44,224 nucleotides of DNA, taken from positions 1-44,224 of the forward strand of contig DJXP01000071.1 of NCBI GenBank assembly GCA_002449785.1, read 5' to 3'. The notes below the pieces were generated by a model. It had not been told where the DNA came from and searched no databases. It saw only the letters and a program-made list of their open reading frames with translations. Positions 32,843 to 39,710 of the stretch are shown here, piece after piece. The DNA comes from Clostridiales bacterium UBA7001 (GTDB lineage Bacteria; Bacillota; Clostridia; TANB77; CAG-508). How positions within the stretch are numbered: the first letter of the stretch is position 1; each line of letters opens with the position of its first letter. The translations under genes and the position numbers were made by a program.

Positions 32843-34072
32843 ATGAAAAAAATAGAATTACTAGCACCAGCAGGTTCTTTTGAAAAAGCTAAGATTGCTT
32901 TTATGTATGGAGCAGATGCAGTATATTGTGGAACACCGAAATTATCTCTTCGTTCAAGGTCTGAACTTGATGATGATGATTTAGAAAAAACAATTAACTA
33001 TGCACATAGTATAGGTAAAAGAGTGCATGTTGCAGTAAACATATATGCATGGGATGAAACATATGATGAAATAAAAAAACAAGTAAGTGAGTTGAATAGA
33101 CTTGGTGTTGATGGAATAATTGTATCAGATGGTGGAGTAGTAGATATAATAAAAAAATATGCTCCAAATACAGAAATACATATTAGTACACAAGCAAATA
33201 CTGTAAGTTATCATACATGCAAATTTTGGTATAATAATGGTGCTAAAAGAATTATTTTAGGTAGAGAATTAAATAAAAAACAAATAGAAGAAATTATTAA
33301 AAATAAACCTGATGATTTAGATATAGAAATATTTGGCCATGGTGCAATTTGTTTTGCATATTCAGGAAGATGTTTTTTAAGTGATTTTCTAGCTGGAAGA
33401 AGTGGTAACCTGGGAGATTGTGCTCAAAGTTGTAGATGGGCCTATAATGTCTATGTTGAAGAAACGAATAATCCTGGGAATCTTATGCCAGTAGAAACAG
33501 ATGAAAAAGGTACATATATATTTTCATCAAAAGATTTATGTTTAATAAATGAAATACCTGAAATAATTAATATGGGAGTAAATAGCTTAAAAATAGAAGG
33601 GAGACTAAAAACTGAATACTATTTAGCAACAGTTATAAATAGTTATAGAACAGCTATTGACGATTATTATATTAATCCTGAAAACTATAATGCTGAAAAA
33701 TATTTAAAAGAATTAGAAAAGACTAAAACTAGAGGACTTACAACATTTTATTTTAATGATAGAAATAATAAAGATTTCCAAGATTTTAGTGGAAGACAAT
33801 ATAACGCTGAATATGAATTTGGTGGAAAAGTAATAGAAGAATTTGATGATAAAGTTTTAATTGAAATAAGAAATAAATTAAGTGTAGGAGATACTTTAGA
33901 GTTAATTGTACCAGGAAAAATTGAGCCAATAGTATTTAATATAAATAATTTATGGGATGTAGATACATTAGAAGAGATAGATACTGTTAATCCGGGAAAA
34001 GCTGAGCAAAAAGTAATACTTAAAATTCCACATCATGTAGAAAAAGGGTGGATTATTAGAAGGAAAAAATAA
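32843..34072 (+). CDS. U32-family protein, likely tRNA uridine hydroxylation factor (TrhP/YrrO type)
   Basis: 409 residues. It starts 'MKKIELLAPAGSFEKAKIAFMYGADAVYCG', the U32 opening. The signature 'EIFGHGAICFAYSGRCFLSDFLAGRSGNLGDCAQSCRW' follows, cited here as one region (about 169-206), with its conserved Cys residues. A C-terminal beta domain ends 'GWIIRRKK'. Annotated as peptidases, proteins of this size are now linked to prephenate-dependent 5-hydroxyuridine formation at U34 of tRNA (TrhP) or 23S rRNA hydroxylation (RlhA). The TrhP group fits the length best. The ATG lacks a good SD; GGAGG (32794-32798) is 44 bases upstream. A weak promoter (TTGTTT/TAATAT, 32748-32776) is possible. Confidence 0.8.
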   Translation: MKKIELLAPAGSFEKAKIAFMYGADAVYCGTPKLSLRSRSELDDDDLEKTINYAHSIGKRVHVAVNIYAWDETYDEIKKQVSELNRLGVDGIIVSDGGVVDIIKKYAPNTEIHISTQANTVSYHTCKFWYNNGAKRIILGRELNKKQIEEIIKNKPDDLDIEIFGHGAICFAYSGRCFLSDFLAGRSGNLGDCAQSCRWAYNVYVEETNNPGNLMPVETDEKGTYIFSSKDLCLINEIPEIINMGVNSLKIEGRLKTEYYLATVINSYRTAIDDYYINPENYNAEKYLKELEKTKTRGLTTFYFNDRNNKDFQDFSGRQYNAEYEFGGKVIEEFDDKVLIEIRNKLSVGDTLELIVPGKIEPIVFNINNLWDVDTLEEIDTVNPGKAEQKVILKIPHHVEKGWIIRRKK

Positions 34073-34078
34073 AAAGGC

Positions 34079-34107
34079 TTGATTTTTCCCAAAAAACTGA
34101 TTATAAT
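34079..34107 (+). promoter_or_regulatory. Strong sigma-A promoter with no following gene
   Basis: TTGATT (34079-34084), exactly 17 bases, TATAAT (34102-34107). The next + strand gene is far away (ssrA, with its own promoter), and an intrinsic terminator lies about 100 bases downstream. Confidence 0.7.
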
Positions 34108-34113
34108 ATATAC

Positions 34114-34218
34114 ATTCTAATTAAAATTCAAAAGAAATTTATTCTTTTAAATGTCAAATTTAAAAATAAGAGGGGCAATATTTTGTATAGTTTTTATGCA
34201 AAAATATTGTCTTTTTTT
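34114..34218 (+). ncRNA. Candidate small RNA of about 105 nt
   Basis: It runs from the predicted start of the orphan promoter to a terminator hairpin. The 5' part folds as ACATT (34112-34116) / AATGT (34150-34154) enclosing AAAAGAA (34130-34136) / TTCTTTT (34142-34148). The 3' hairpin is GGCAATATTTT (34174-34184) / AAAATATTGTC (34201-34211, one G-U), followed by seven T's. No ORF with an SD lies inside. I recognise no known RNA family. Confidence 0.5.
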
Positions 34219-34484
34219 CTTTATCGCAGACAGTGGGACGAGGAACATGTCTGATTTAGTTTCATATTATAATAGAATAAACAAGACATAGTTTTTTATT
34301 TTTTAAGTTATTGTTCCTTTTCTTGTTCCAATTATAAAAAATTGTTTTTATTTGGATTATTTATATGATATGTAAACATATTTATATAATAATTATTTTC
34401 TATGCGACAAACTCTTATATGTATTTTGAATTAAATTAGATAAAGTTAGTATTTAAAAGAATATTAACAAATAGCATTGAATGC
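34219..34484. other. Non-coding stretch with imperfect inverted repeats
   Basis: No gene is visible. CAGACA (34227-34232) pairs with TGTCTG (34248-34253) around GTGGGACGAGGAACA, a patch richer in G/C than its surroundings. AGGAACA (34241-34247) is repeated inverted as TGTTCCT (34312-34318). This could be the remains of a small repeat element; the rest is AT-rich with nothing recognisable. Confidence 0.45.
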
Positions 34485-34512
34485 AAAAAGTGCGGATTTT
34501 TCCGCACTTTTT
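34485..34512 (-). terminator. Terminator of the dapA-HD-dapB operon
   Basis: AAAAAGTGCGGA (34485-34496) and its exact complement (34501-34512) form a 12-bp stem with a 4-base loop. It lies 18 bp past the dapB stop and ends in T's on the minus strand. Confidence 0.9.
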
Positions 34513-34529
34513 GTTTTATAAATATAAAA

Positions 34530-35276
34530 TTAAACCATATCATTCATACTATATAAACCATTTTCTTTGTTAAAAATAAATTCAGCAGCTTTAATAGCCC
34601 CATTTGCAAAAACAGCCCTAGAATTAACTGTGTGTGTTATTTCAAAACTTTCATTATTTCCATAAAAGATAACACTATGTTTTCCAACCTCTGTTCCACC
34701 TCTAATTGAATGTATTCCAATTTCGTTTTTACTTCTTTTTTCTCGTTTTGAATGTCTATTATATTCATAATTCATTTCATTATTTAAAGCATTATTGATA
34801 TTATCAGCAAGAAGTAGTGCTGTTCCACTAGGACTATCAATTTTTTTGTTATGATGTACTTCAACAATTTCTATATCTGATTCTTTAAGTTTCAATGCCA
34901 AATCACTAACTATTTTAGCCATTACATTTATTTCATAAGACATATTAGCTGATTTAAAAATTGGAAAATAATTAGAATAAGCTGTAATTCTGTCTAGTTC
35001 TTCATTAGAAAAACCAGTAGTTGCAATTACAGTTGGAATTTTATTTGTTTTGGCAAATTCTAATATATTAAATGTTGCTGAAGGAATTGAAAAATCAATT
35101 ATAACATCAGGCATGTTTATAACTTCATTTATATTTGTGTAAACCGGAAACTGATTATCACCAGTATCCATCCTGTCTATACCACATAGTACTTCAATAT
35201 CTTGAGTTGATTTTATTGCTTTAGCAACTTCTTGTCCCATTTTTCCATTACATCCGTTAATTAATACTCTTATCAT
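34530..35276 (-). CDS. dapB: 4-hydroxy-tetrahydrodipicolinate reductase DapB
   Basis: 248 residues. The N-terminal NAD(P)-binding motif is 'INGCNGKMGQEVAKAI' (about 6-21). 'DVIIDFSIPSA' and the catalytic stretch 'EVHHNKKIDSPSGTALLLA' (about 139-157) follow, with 'FANGAIKAAEFI' near the C-terminus. It reduces the DapA product in lysine/diaminopimelate synthesis, feeding cell wall and lysine. It is the last gene of the minus-strand operon, 56 bp after the HD gene. That gap holds a small hairpin, AATTTTGA (35299-35306) / TCAAAATT (35317-35324). The SD is poor (GTGAAG), so translation may depend on upstream ribosomes. Confidence 0.97.
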   Translation of the reverse strand: MIRVLINGCNGKMGQEVAKAIKSTQDIEVLCGIDRMDTGDNQFPVYTNINEVINMPDVIIDFSIPSATFNILEFAKTNKIPTVIATTGFSNEELDRITAYSNYFPIFKSANMSYEINVMAKIVSDLALKLKESDIEIVEVHHNKKIDSPSGTALLLADNINNALNNEMNYEYNRHSKREKRSKNEIGIHSIRGGTEVGKHSVIFYGNNESFEITHTVNSRAVFANGAIKAAEFIFNKENGLYSMNDMV

Positions 35277-35332
35277 AATTTTACTTCACTAGGGAAGGAA
35301 TTTTGATGCATTTGCTTCAAAATTGAGTACCC

Positions 35333-35842
35333 CTAATGTCTCCTTTCTTTAATTTTTCTTTTAAATGCTTTAATTAGCTCATATGAAGCACAATACTTAT
35401 CAACTAGTGTAACAATATAGCTTTCTTTATATCTAGGAAATATTATAGTAAGTGGCCACATATGTTTTAAAATAATATCTTGTTCAACTTTGTTTAATTC
35501 AAAAATATCTAATGCATTATTAAGTGCTATTCTAGGATGTCTAAACGCATGTAATTTATTTTGACCTTCTACATTTTTATTTCTCCAATCATAAAAATAA
35601 AAATCATGGAGAAGTGCACCTCTTGTAGCTGAAATGTAATCAAGATTCAATTTTTTACAAATATAATATGTATAATAAGATACACATAAACAATGGTAAA
35701 ATCTTGAATTATGAGCATGCTGATTTTTTGTTTTTAATGCTAAAAAGTTATCATTTGACACTAAATCTTTAATTATTGTTTTGAACTCAGATATTTGAGG
35801 TTCTTTGTTTATTAGTTCAGTATTGCTGTTATCAATTTTCAA
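35333..35842 (-). CDS. HD-domain phosphohydrolase inside the lysine operon
   Basis: 169 residues from TTG 35842 (MKIDNSNTEL), with AAAAGGAG 8 bases upstream; an ATG at 35890 would place that SD inside the gene. The HD motif order is visible: 'HNSRFYHCLCVSYYTYYICKKLNLD' (first His), 'GALLHDFYFYDW' (HD pair, about residue 83) and 'HAFRHPRIALNNA' (distal His). A basic C-terminus 'KAFKRKIKERRH' ends it. Similar proteins are common in Clostridia, annotated as HD-superfamily hydrolases; the substrate is unknown. Its place between dapA and dapB suggests cotranscription rather than a proven metabolic link. Confidence 0.75.
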   Translation of the reverse strand: MKIDNSNTELINKEPQISEFKTIIKDLVSNDNFLALKTKNQHAHNSRFYHCLCVSYYTYYICKKLNLDYISATRGALLHDFYFYDWRNKNVEGQNKLHAFRHPRIALNNALDIFELNKVEQDIILKHMWPLTIIFPRYKESYIVTLVDKYCASYELIKAFKRKIKERRH

Positions 35843-35907
35843 TTTTTGGACTCCTTTTATGTTTTCAAATAATAATATGATTATTCTCATACTATTTTAT
35901 CACATTT

Positions 35908-36792
35908 TTATAATAAACCAAATGATTTTAATTCCCTTTTAAGTAAATCTTTTCCACTATTGCTCATTTCAATTAGTGGAAGGCGTGGAATTCCAACATT
36001 GTATCCTAGCATATTAAGAGCTGCTTTAATAGGAATTGGGTTTACTTCACAAAATAATGCTTTAATTAGAGGAATGGCTTTAAGTTGCGCATTTATAGCT
36101 TCATCAATTTTTCCATTTAAAAAATTAAAAACTATGTTGTGAGTATAATTTGGAGCAATATTAGAAAGTACAGAAATTACTCCAATTCCACCAACAGAAA
36201 GGATTGGAAGAATTTGGTCATCATTTCCAGAATAAATATATAATTCATCTTTACATAAATTCGAAATTTCAGCTATTTGTGATAAATTACCACTAGCTTC
36301 TTTTATAGCAACTATATTGGGAATTTCAGCTAACTTTTTACATGTAGCTGGTAAAATATTTACACCTGTTCTTTCTGGGACACTATATAAAATAATAGGT
36401 AAGTTTGTATTTTTTGCAATAGCAGAGTAGTGTGCTATCAAACCATCTTGTGTAGTTTTATTGTAATAAGGTGTAACTATCAATGCACCATCTACACCAA
36501 TACTTTCTGCCCATTTTGTAAATTCTATAACAGACTCTGTACAATTCCCACCAGTTCCTGCAATTATAGGAACTCTTTTGTTAGCAGTTTTTAATGCAAA
36601 TTCAATTGTTTCCTTTTTTTCTTTAGTAGACATTGTTGAAGCTTCTCCAGTTGTTCCACATACTATTATGCTATCAACATTATTTTCAATTTGGAATTCA
36701 ATTAATTTCCTGAATTCTTCAAAATTAACACCATTTTCATTAAAAGGTGTTATAATAGCTGTTCCACAGCCTTTAAAAATAACTTTTTTCAT
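35908..36792 (-). CDS. dapA: 4-hydroxy-tetrahydrodipicolinate synthase DapA
   Basis: 294 residues, a standard length. Motifs: 'GCGTAIITPFNENGVNFEEF', 'CGTTGEASTMS' (pyruvate-binding region), 'YSVPERTGVN' (Tyr of the proton relay) and 'NIVAIKEASGNL' with the Schiff-base Lys (about residue 163). It condenses pyruvate with aspartate semialdehyde, the first step towards diaminopimelate and lysine. It is the first gene of dapA-HD-dapB. SD GGAAAGGA lies 9 bases before the ATG. The promoter overlaps an inverted repeat, so a repressor is likely; I see no lysine riboswitch in the short leader. Confidence 0.97.
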   Translation of the reverse strand: MKKVIFKGCGTAIITPFNENGVNFEEFRKLIEFQIENNVDSIIVCGTTGEASTMSTKEKKETIEFALKTANKRVPIIAGTGGNCTESVIEFTKWAESIGVDGALIVTPYYNKTTQDGLIAHYSAIAKNTNLPIILYSVPERTGVNILPATCKKLAEIPNIVAIKEASGNLSQIAEISNLCKDELYIYSGNDDQILPILSVGGIGVISVLSNIAPNYTHNIVFNFLNGKIDEAINAQLKAIPLIKALFCEVNPIPIKAALNMLGYNVGIPRLPLIEMSNSGKDLLKRELKSFGLL

Positions 36793-36862
36793 TAATATGT
36801 CCTTTCCAGAATAAAATCTTAAAAGGTTAGTTGTAAAATATACTTATATTTTTACTATTTGT

Positions 36863-36902
36863 ATTATATGTAAAAATTATATAAAAATCAATAATTTTTA
36901 CA
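36863..36902 (-). promoter_or_regulatory. dapA promoter overlapped by a 12-bp inverted repeat (putative operator)
   Basis: On the minus strand TTGATT (36891-36886), a 17-base spacer and TATAAT (36868-36863). The arms TGTAAAAATTAT (36869-36880) and ATAATTTTTACA (36891-36902) are exact inverted copies with a 10-base centre. One arm fills the spacer next to the -10 and the other abuts the -35, a position suited to repression. Confidence 0.65.
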
Positions 36903-36995
36903 ATTTTCAGATGGTAGGATACAGTGATGGACTTTTGTAAATATAATTAATTCTAAATTAGATACTCTTTTTGTTTGCAAATATGGTAAATCTTA

Positions 36996-37024
36996 TTGAT
37001 AATAAAAAAAAAATAGAGTATAAT
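36996..37024 (+). promoter_or_regulatory. ssrA promoter (sigma-A type)
   Basis: TTGATA (36996-37001), a 17-base spacer and a perfect TATAAT (37019-37024), 13 bases before the mature tmRNA 5' end. Confidence 0.85.
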
Positions 37025-37037
37025 ATTATTGATATAT

Positions 37038-37391
37038 GGGGATGTATATGGTTTCGACGGTAATCTAGAAGCATGAATAGCGAGTAGTGGAGATGCCTGG
37101 CCACTATAAAAGGCATAACTTAAAAATAAACGCTGATAATAATGAATTAGCATTTGCTGCCTAAGAGCAGTAACGTCTTACTATAAGTAACCCACGACTA
37201 TAGTTAAGGCGCCGATTAGTGGGAAACGAAGCTAGTATTTGCTCTTGATACTAGCAGGATATTTAAAGAGTTACTTTAAATAGAGTTTGTTTGTTAACAA
37301 TATTTAAAGGAATTTTAATAACAAACTGCACTCGGAGAAGTTTATGTGGAAAGGTTTTCGGACAGGAGTTCGACTCTCCTCATCTCCACCA
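37038..37391 (+). ncRNA. ssrA: Transfer-messenger RNA (tmRNA)
   Basis: The 5' end GGGGATG pairs with CATCTCC at the 3' end (37381-37387), followed by A and an encoded CCA (37389-37391). 'GGTTTCGACGG' near the 5' end and 'TTCGACTCTCC' near the 3' end are the D-like and T-arm landmarks. The tag reading frame ends GAA TTA GCA TTT GCT GCC TAA (stop 37162-37164), giving a peptide of the form (A)ADNNELAFAA; the resume codon could be GCT 37132 or the AAC before it. Pseudoknot-forming sequence follows. It rescues stalled ribosomes with SmpB, which is not present here. Confidence 0.96.
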
Positions 37392-37392
37392 A
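37381..37392 (+). repeat. Left copy of the 12-bp direct repeat (att-like) in the ssrA 3' end
   Basis: CATCTCCACCAA covers the acceptor-stem 3' strand and CCA of ssrA. The identical 12 bases recur at 38997-39008. Confidence 0.7.
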
Positions 37393-37393
37393 A

Positions 37394-37448
37394 GAAGAAT
37401 AGCTCACAAGTGGCTAAATTAAGCCGTTTGCGAGCTGCTTCCTCTTTT
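37394..37448 (+). terminator. Long interrupted hairpin after ssrA (terminator-like)
   Basis: The nested pairs are GAAG (37394-37397)/CTTC (37438-37441), AGCTC (37401-37405)/GAGCT (37432-37436), CAA/TTG, and GGCT (37412-37415)/AGCC (37422-37425). The sequence CTCTTTT follows. It could end the ssrA transcript, or could be the structured end of the inserted segment. Confidence 0.55.
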
Positions 37449-37519
37449 AAATAATGCTATTATAAACTAAAAATAAAAAAGTATGGTTCAATATTCAGAA
37501 TAAGAAATGGAGAAAGAAT

Positions 37520-38845
37520 ATGGAAGAAGAAAAAAATGCTGATAAACCTACGAAAGTTGAATACGTTAAATATGAAGAAAATCAAAAATCTAAAGAACCT
37601 ATTAAAATTAAATTTATTGATTTATTAATTGTAATTATTACAGCAATAATTATATTAATAGCATTAGTTTTTATAATTATAATGCAATATGAAAAAAATA
37701 ATAAATTAAATAGTGAAGTTGGTAGATTAAAGTATCAAATTGAAAAAATTAGAAATGAAGTATCTAATAATGTAAGTTTGAAAACTGAAATAGAAAATCT
37801 AAGTGAAAAGAATACCTTAGAATCAAATGATGAAACTGTTGAAGAAAAAGATACAGAAAGTGATTTAAATAGTGAAGAACTTAATTTATCAAAAATATCT
37901 GATGAAACATTAGAGTGGTTTAAGAAACGAATAGGCTCAATTTGCTATCAATATGAAAATATTGAAGAAGTGGAAGGATTTAATTCTACTAGTATAACAT
38001 TTTATTCTGATAATACTTGCTCATTGGGATTTTATCAAATCAGTTTTGGATTAAAAGGAACATACACAAAAGATAATAATACTATTAGATGTAAAATTAA
38101 CAGTTTGAGCACAGAACGTACTAATCAAGATGTCGATACTTTCGAAATTGTTTTTAAAGATATTGGTAATAATAAAATAAAGGTTCAGTCAGTATCTATT
38201 GATAATATTACAGCAAGATTAGAAAAATATAGCTTAACAACAACAGTATTATCAGATGAGACAGTAACGATAGATTTGTCTAGCTTAATAGATGATAATA
38301 TTTTATACACAAACTACGTTAGCATGTTTGAGAAAACTTATAAGGAATATTTAAAATTATCTGATTTCCAAAATAGTAGAATTGGACCAATGGATGGAAT
38401 TTTAGTTGAACTTGGATTATCTACTCGTGAAGAACTAGATAAAATTATAGAAGCAAGTGGATTGAATCATTTAGATACATCTAGCTATATTAAATCTAAC
38501 GTGAAATACGATTTATTCAAAGAAAAGATGTTGCAATATATGACAGAGGAATTGTTTAATGAAAAATATTCTCAATATAAGAATATTGATGGTTATGTTG
38601 GATTTTGTGATTGTGCAGGCGGAATTGAACCAGTAGAATACTGTTCTGCAATATTACCTTCAGAAATTAGTAAAGGGAAATTTGTTTTTCAGGTTTTAAT
38701 GAAAGATGTTGTTTATTATGATCATTATATGGATGGAGATGAATTTATTAAGGAAAATGATTGTTATTGTATTAGATTTGTTAATACAAAATACGAAAAC
38801 GGAAAAATCAAAATAGATATTGATTCAAATAATATTACTAATTAG
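37520..38845 (+). CDS. Membrane-anchored protein of unknown function (cargo of the ssrA-bounded segment)
   Basis: 441 residues. There is a 30-residue charged cytosolic tail, then one membrane helix (about 33-57, 'LLIVIITAIIILIALVFIIIM'), a coiled coil (about 58-100), an acidic linker and an external domain of about 310 residues. The external part has a beta-rich section ('TSITFYSDNTCSLGFYQISF', about 153-172) that recalls small lipocalin-like or DUF domains in Clostridia. A helical section and 'GFCDCAGGIEPVEYC' with several Cys follow. I do not recognise the family. SD TGGAGAAAG lies before the ATG. It is the only gene between the two ssrA 3'-end repeats. Base composition does not stand out from its neighbours. 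Confidence 0.75.
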   Translation: MEEEKNADKPTKVEYVKYEENQKSKEPIKIKFIDLLIVIITAIIILIALVFIIIMQYEKNNKLNSEVGRLKYQIEKIRNEVSNNVSLKTEIENLSEKNTLESNDETVEEKDTESDLNSEELNLSKISDETLEWFKKRIGSICYQYENIEEVEGFNSTSITFYSDNTCSLGFYQISFGLKGTYTKDNNTIRCKINSLSTERTNQDVDTFEIVFKDIGNNKIKVQSVSIDNITARLEKYSLTTTVLSDETVTIDLSSLIDDNILYTNYVSMFEKTYKEYLKLSDFQNSRIGPMDGILVELGLSTREELDKIIEASGLNHLDTSSYIKSNVKYDLFKEKMLQYMTEELFNEKYSQYKNIDGYVGFCDCAGGIEPVEYCSAILPSEISKGKFVFQVLMKDVVYYDHYMDGDEFIKENDCYCIRFVNTKYENGKIKIDIDSNNITN

Positions 38846-38996
38846 CTATAATGTAAAACTTAATGCAATGCGAATGAAAAAATAAAAATAGCAAAGAAAT
38901 ATAAAGTGAAATTGTAAAAAATAAAAGTGATGATAAGTGGTGAAACACTTGTATTAAGATGAAAACTGGAAAATGAAGACAATTAAATGGTTATAA

Positions 38997-39008
38997 CATC
39001 TCCACCAA
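38997..39008 (+). repeat. Right copy of the ssrA 3'-end direct repeat (att-like)
   Basis: CATCTCCACCAA is identical to ssrA 37381-37392, while the flanking bases differ. A terminator begins 2 bases later. Confidence 0.7.
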
Positions 39009-39009
39009 T

Positions 39010-39038
39010 AAAAAGTACACTTTGAAGTGTACTTTTTT
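39010..39038 (+). terminator. Perfect terminator, probably the original ssrA terminator
   Basis: AAAAAGTACACTT (39010-39022) pairs fully with AAGTGTACTTTTT (39025-39037), with T's to 39038. It directly follows the duplicated ssrA end. Confidence 0.85.
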
Positions 39039-39052
39039 GTTGGCTCCGAAAT

Positions 39053-39092
39053 AAGACATCTGTAACTCGCTAAAGCTTAGAACAGCTGTCTT
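39053..39092 (+). repeat. Interrupted 40-bp hairpin
   Basis: AAGACA (39053-39058)/TGTCTT (39087-39092), then CTGT/ACAG, then GCT-AA-AGC at the tip, with an internal loop between. No T run follows. Role unknown. Confidence 0.6.
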
Positions 39093-39226
39093 AATCTCTA
39101 CCAAAATTGAACAGATTATAAATGGTTAAAAAAAACTTTATAATTATATAATAATATGCAAAATAATGCAGTATGAATGCAGTATTAATGATATATAGAA
39201 ATCGAAAAAATAATAAAGCATTATAC

Positions 39227-39270
39227 ATTTCAATTTTAATATATTTTGATTTCAATTTTAATATATTTTG
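39227..39270 (+). repeat. Perfect 22-bp tandem duplication
   Basis: A 22-bp unit starting ATTTCAATTTTAATATA and ending TTTTG occurs twice without change (39227-39248 and 39249-39270). Confidence 0.9.
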
Positions 39271-39399
39271 AGTTTTGTATTGAATTTATTTTAAATAAAT
39301 TTTATAATTTTAATAAATTAAAATTTATTGTAAGTAATGTTAACAAATCAATTAATTTACATCTTATATTATATAAAAATGAAAGTGAGTAAAAATAAT

Positions 39400-39694
39400 A
39401 TGAAAAAAAAATCATTATTTCCATATATTTCTATATTAATAGCAATAGTAATTGCTGTAATAATGTTTATACTTATGAGCAACACTAAAAACTATTTATT
39501 AGGTATAATATTTTTTCCATCAATTATTTATATATTTTTTTCTCCATTTTTTTATATTTTCTATCGGATTAATATTAGCAATTTTATGTGTAAAAAATCA
39601 TGAAGAAAAAAAATGGATTGTTTTAAATGTAATGACAACCATTTTAAGTTTAGTTTATTCTTATTATTTTATAACAGAATTGAAATATATATAA
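39400..39694 (+). pseudogene. Small membrane protein, frameshifted in a T7 run
   Basis: ATG 39400 reads 'MKKKSLFPYISILIAIVIAV' and on through two hydrophobic segments to 'SPFFYIF', then drifts to a stop at 39603. Removing one T from the seven-T run near 39547-39553 lets reading continue as 'SIGLILAILCVKNHEEKKW' and a further hydrophobic segment to TAA 39692-39694. That gives about 97 residues with three to four membrane helices. The restored stop is 16 bp before the next gene, the spacing of an operon. The gene could be broken, could be expressed by slippage on the T run, or the run could be misread. Family not recognised. Confidence 0.6.
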
Positions 39695-39710
39695 AAGAGG
39701 TTTTAAAACT

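Larger units (their letters stand above)
37393..39008 (+). mobile_element. Candidate 1.6-kb insertion at the 3' end of ssrA
   Basis: It is bounded by CATCTCCACCAA in ssrA (37381-37392) and by its exact copy at 38997-39008. The distal copy is directly followed by a perfect 13-bp terminator, the position expected for the original ssrA terminator. Inside are a structured hairpin, one membrane-protein gene (37520-38845) and about 150 bp of AT-rich DNA. No integrase is present, so it would be a remnant or would rely on an enzyme elsewhere. The ssrA 3' end is a well-known integration site. Confidence 0.55.
38846..39399. other. Long intergenic region with repeats, terminator and hairpin, no gene seen
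   Basis: It contains the distal ssrA-end repeat (38997-39008), a terminator (39010-39038), an interrupted hairpin (39053-39092), a degenerate ssrA-end-like sequence AATCTCTACCAA (39093-39104, 10 of 12 matches), an 11-bp AATGCAGTAT duplication near 39165-39186 and a 22-bp tandem duplication (39227-39270). No convincing ORF lies in it. Confidence 0.7.

Noticed and set aside
32843..34072. Secreted collagenase-type peptidase
   Set aside because: No signal peptide. The U32 family at this length is linked to RNA hydroxylation, despite the peptidase name.
34114..34218. 6S RNA
   Set aside because: Too short, and lacking the long central-bubble duplex expected of 6S.
36793..36862. Lysine riboswitch upstream of dapA
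   Set aside because: The leader from the predicted start is only about 60 bases and lacks any multi-helix L-box structure.
36953..37153. 66-residue minus-strand ORF over the ssrA promoter and 5' end
   Set aside because: It overlaps a structured RNA gene and its promoter, and has no SD.
39042..39102. Possible tRNA ending in CTACCA
   Set aside because: No cloverleaf, T-loop or acceptor pairing; only an interrupted hairpin.
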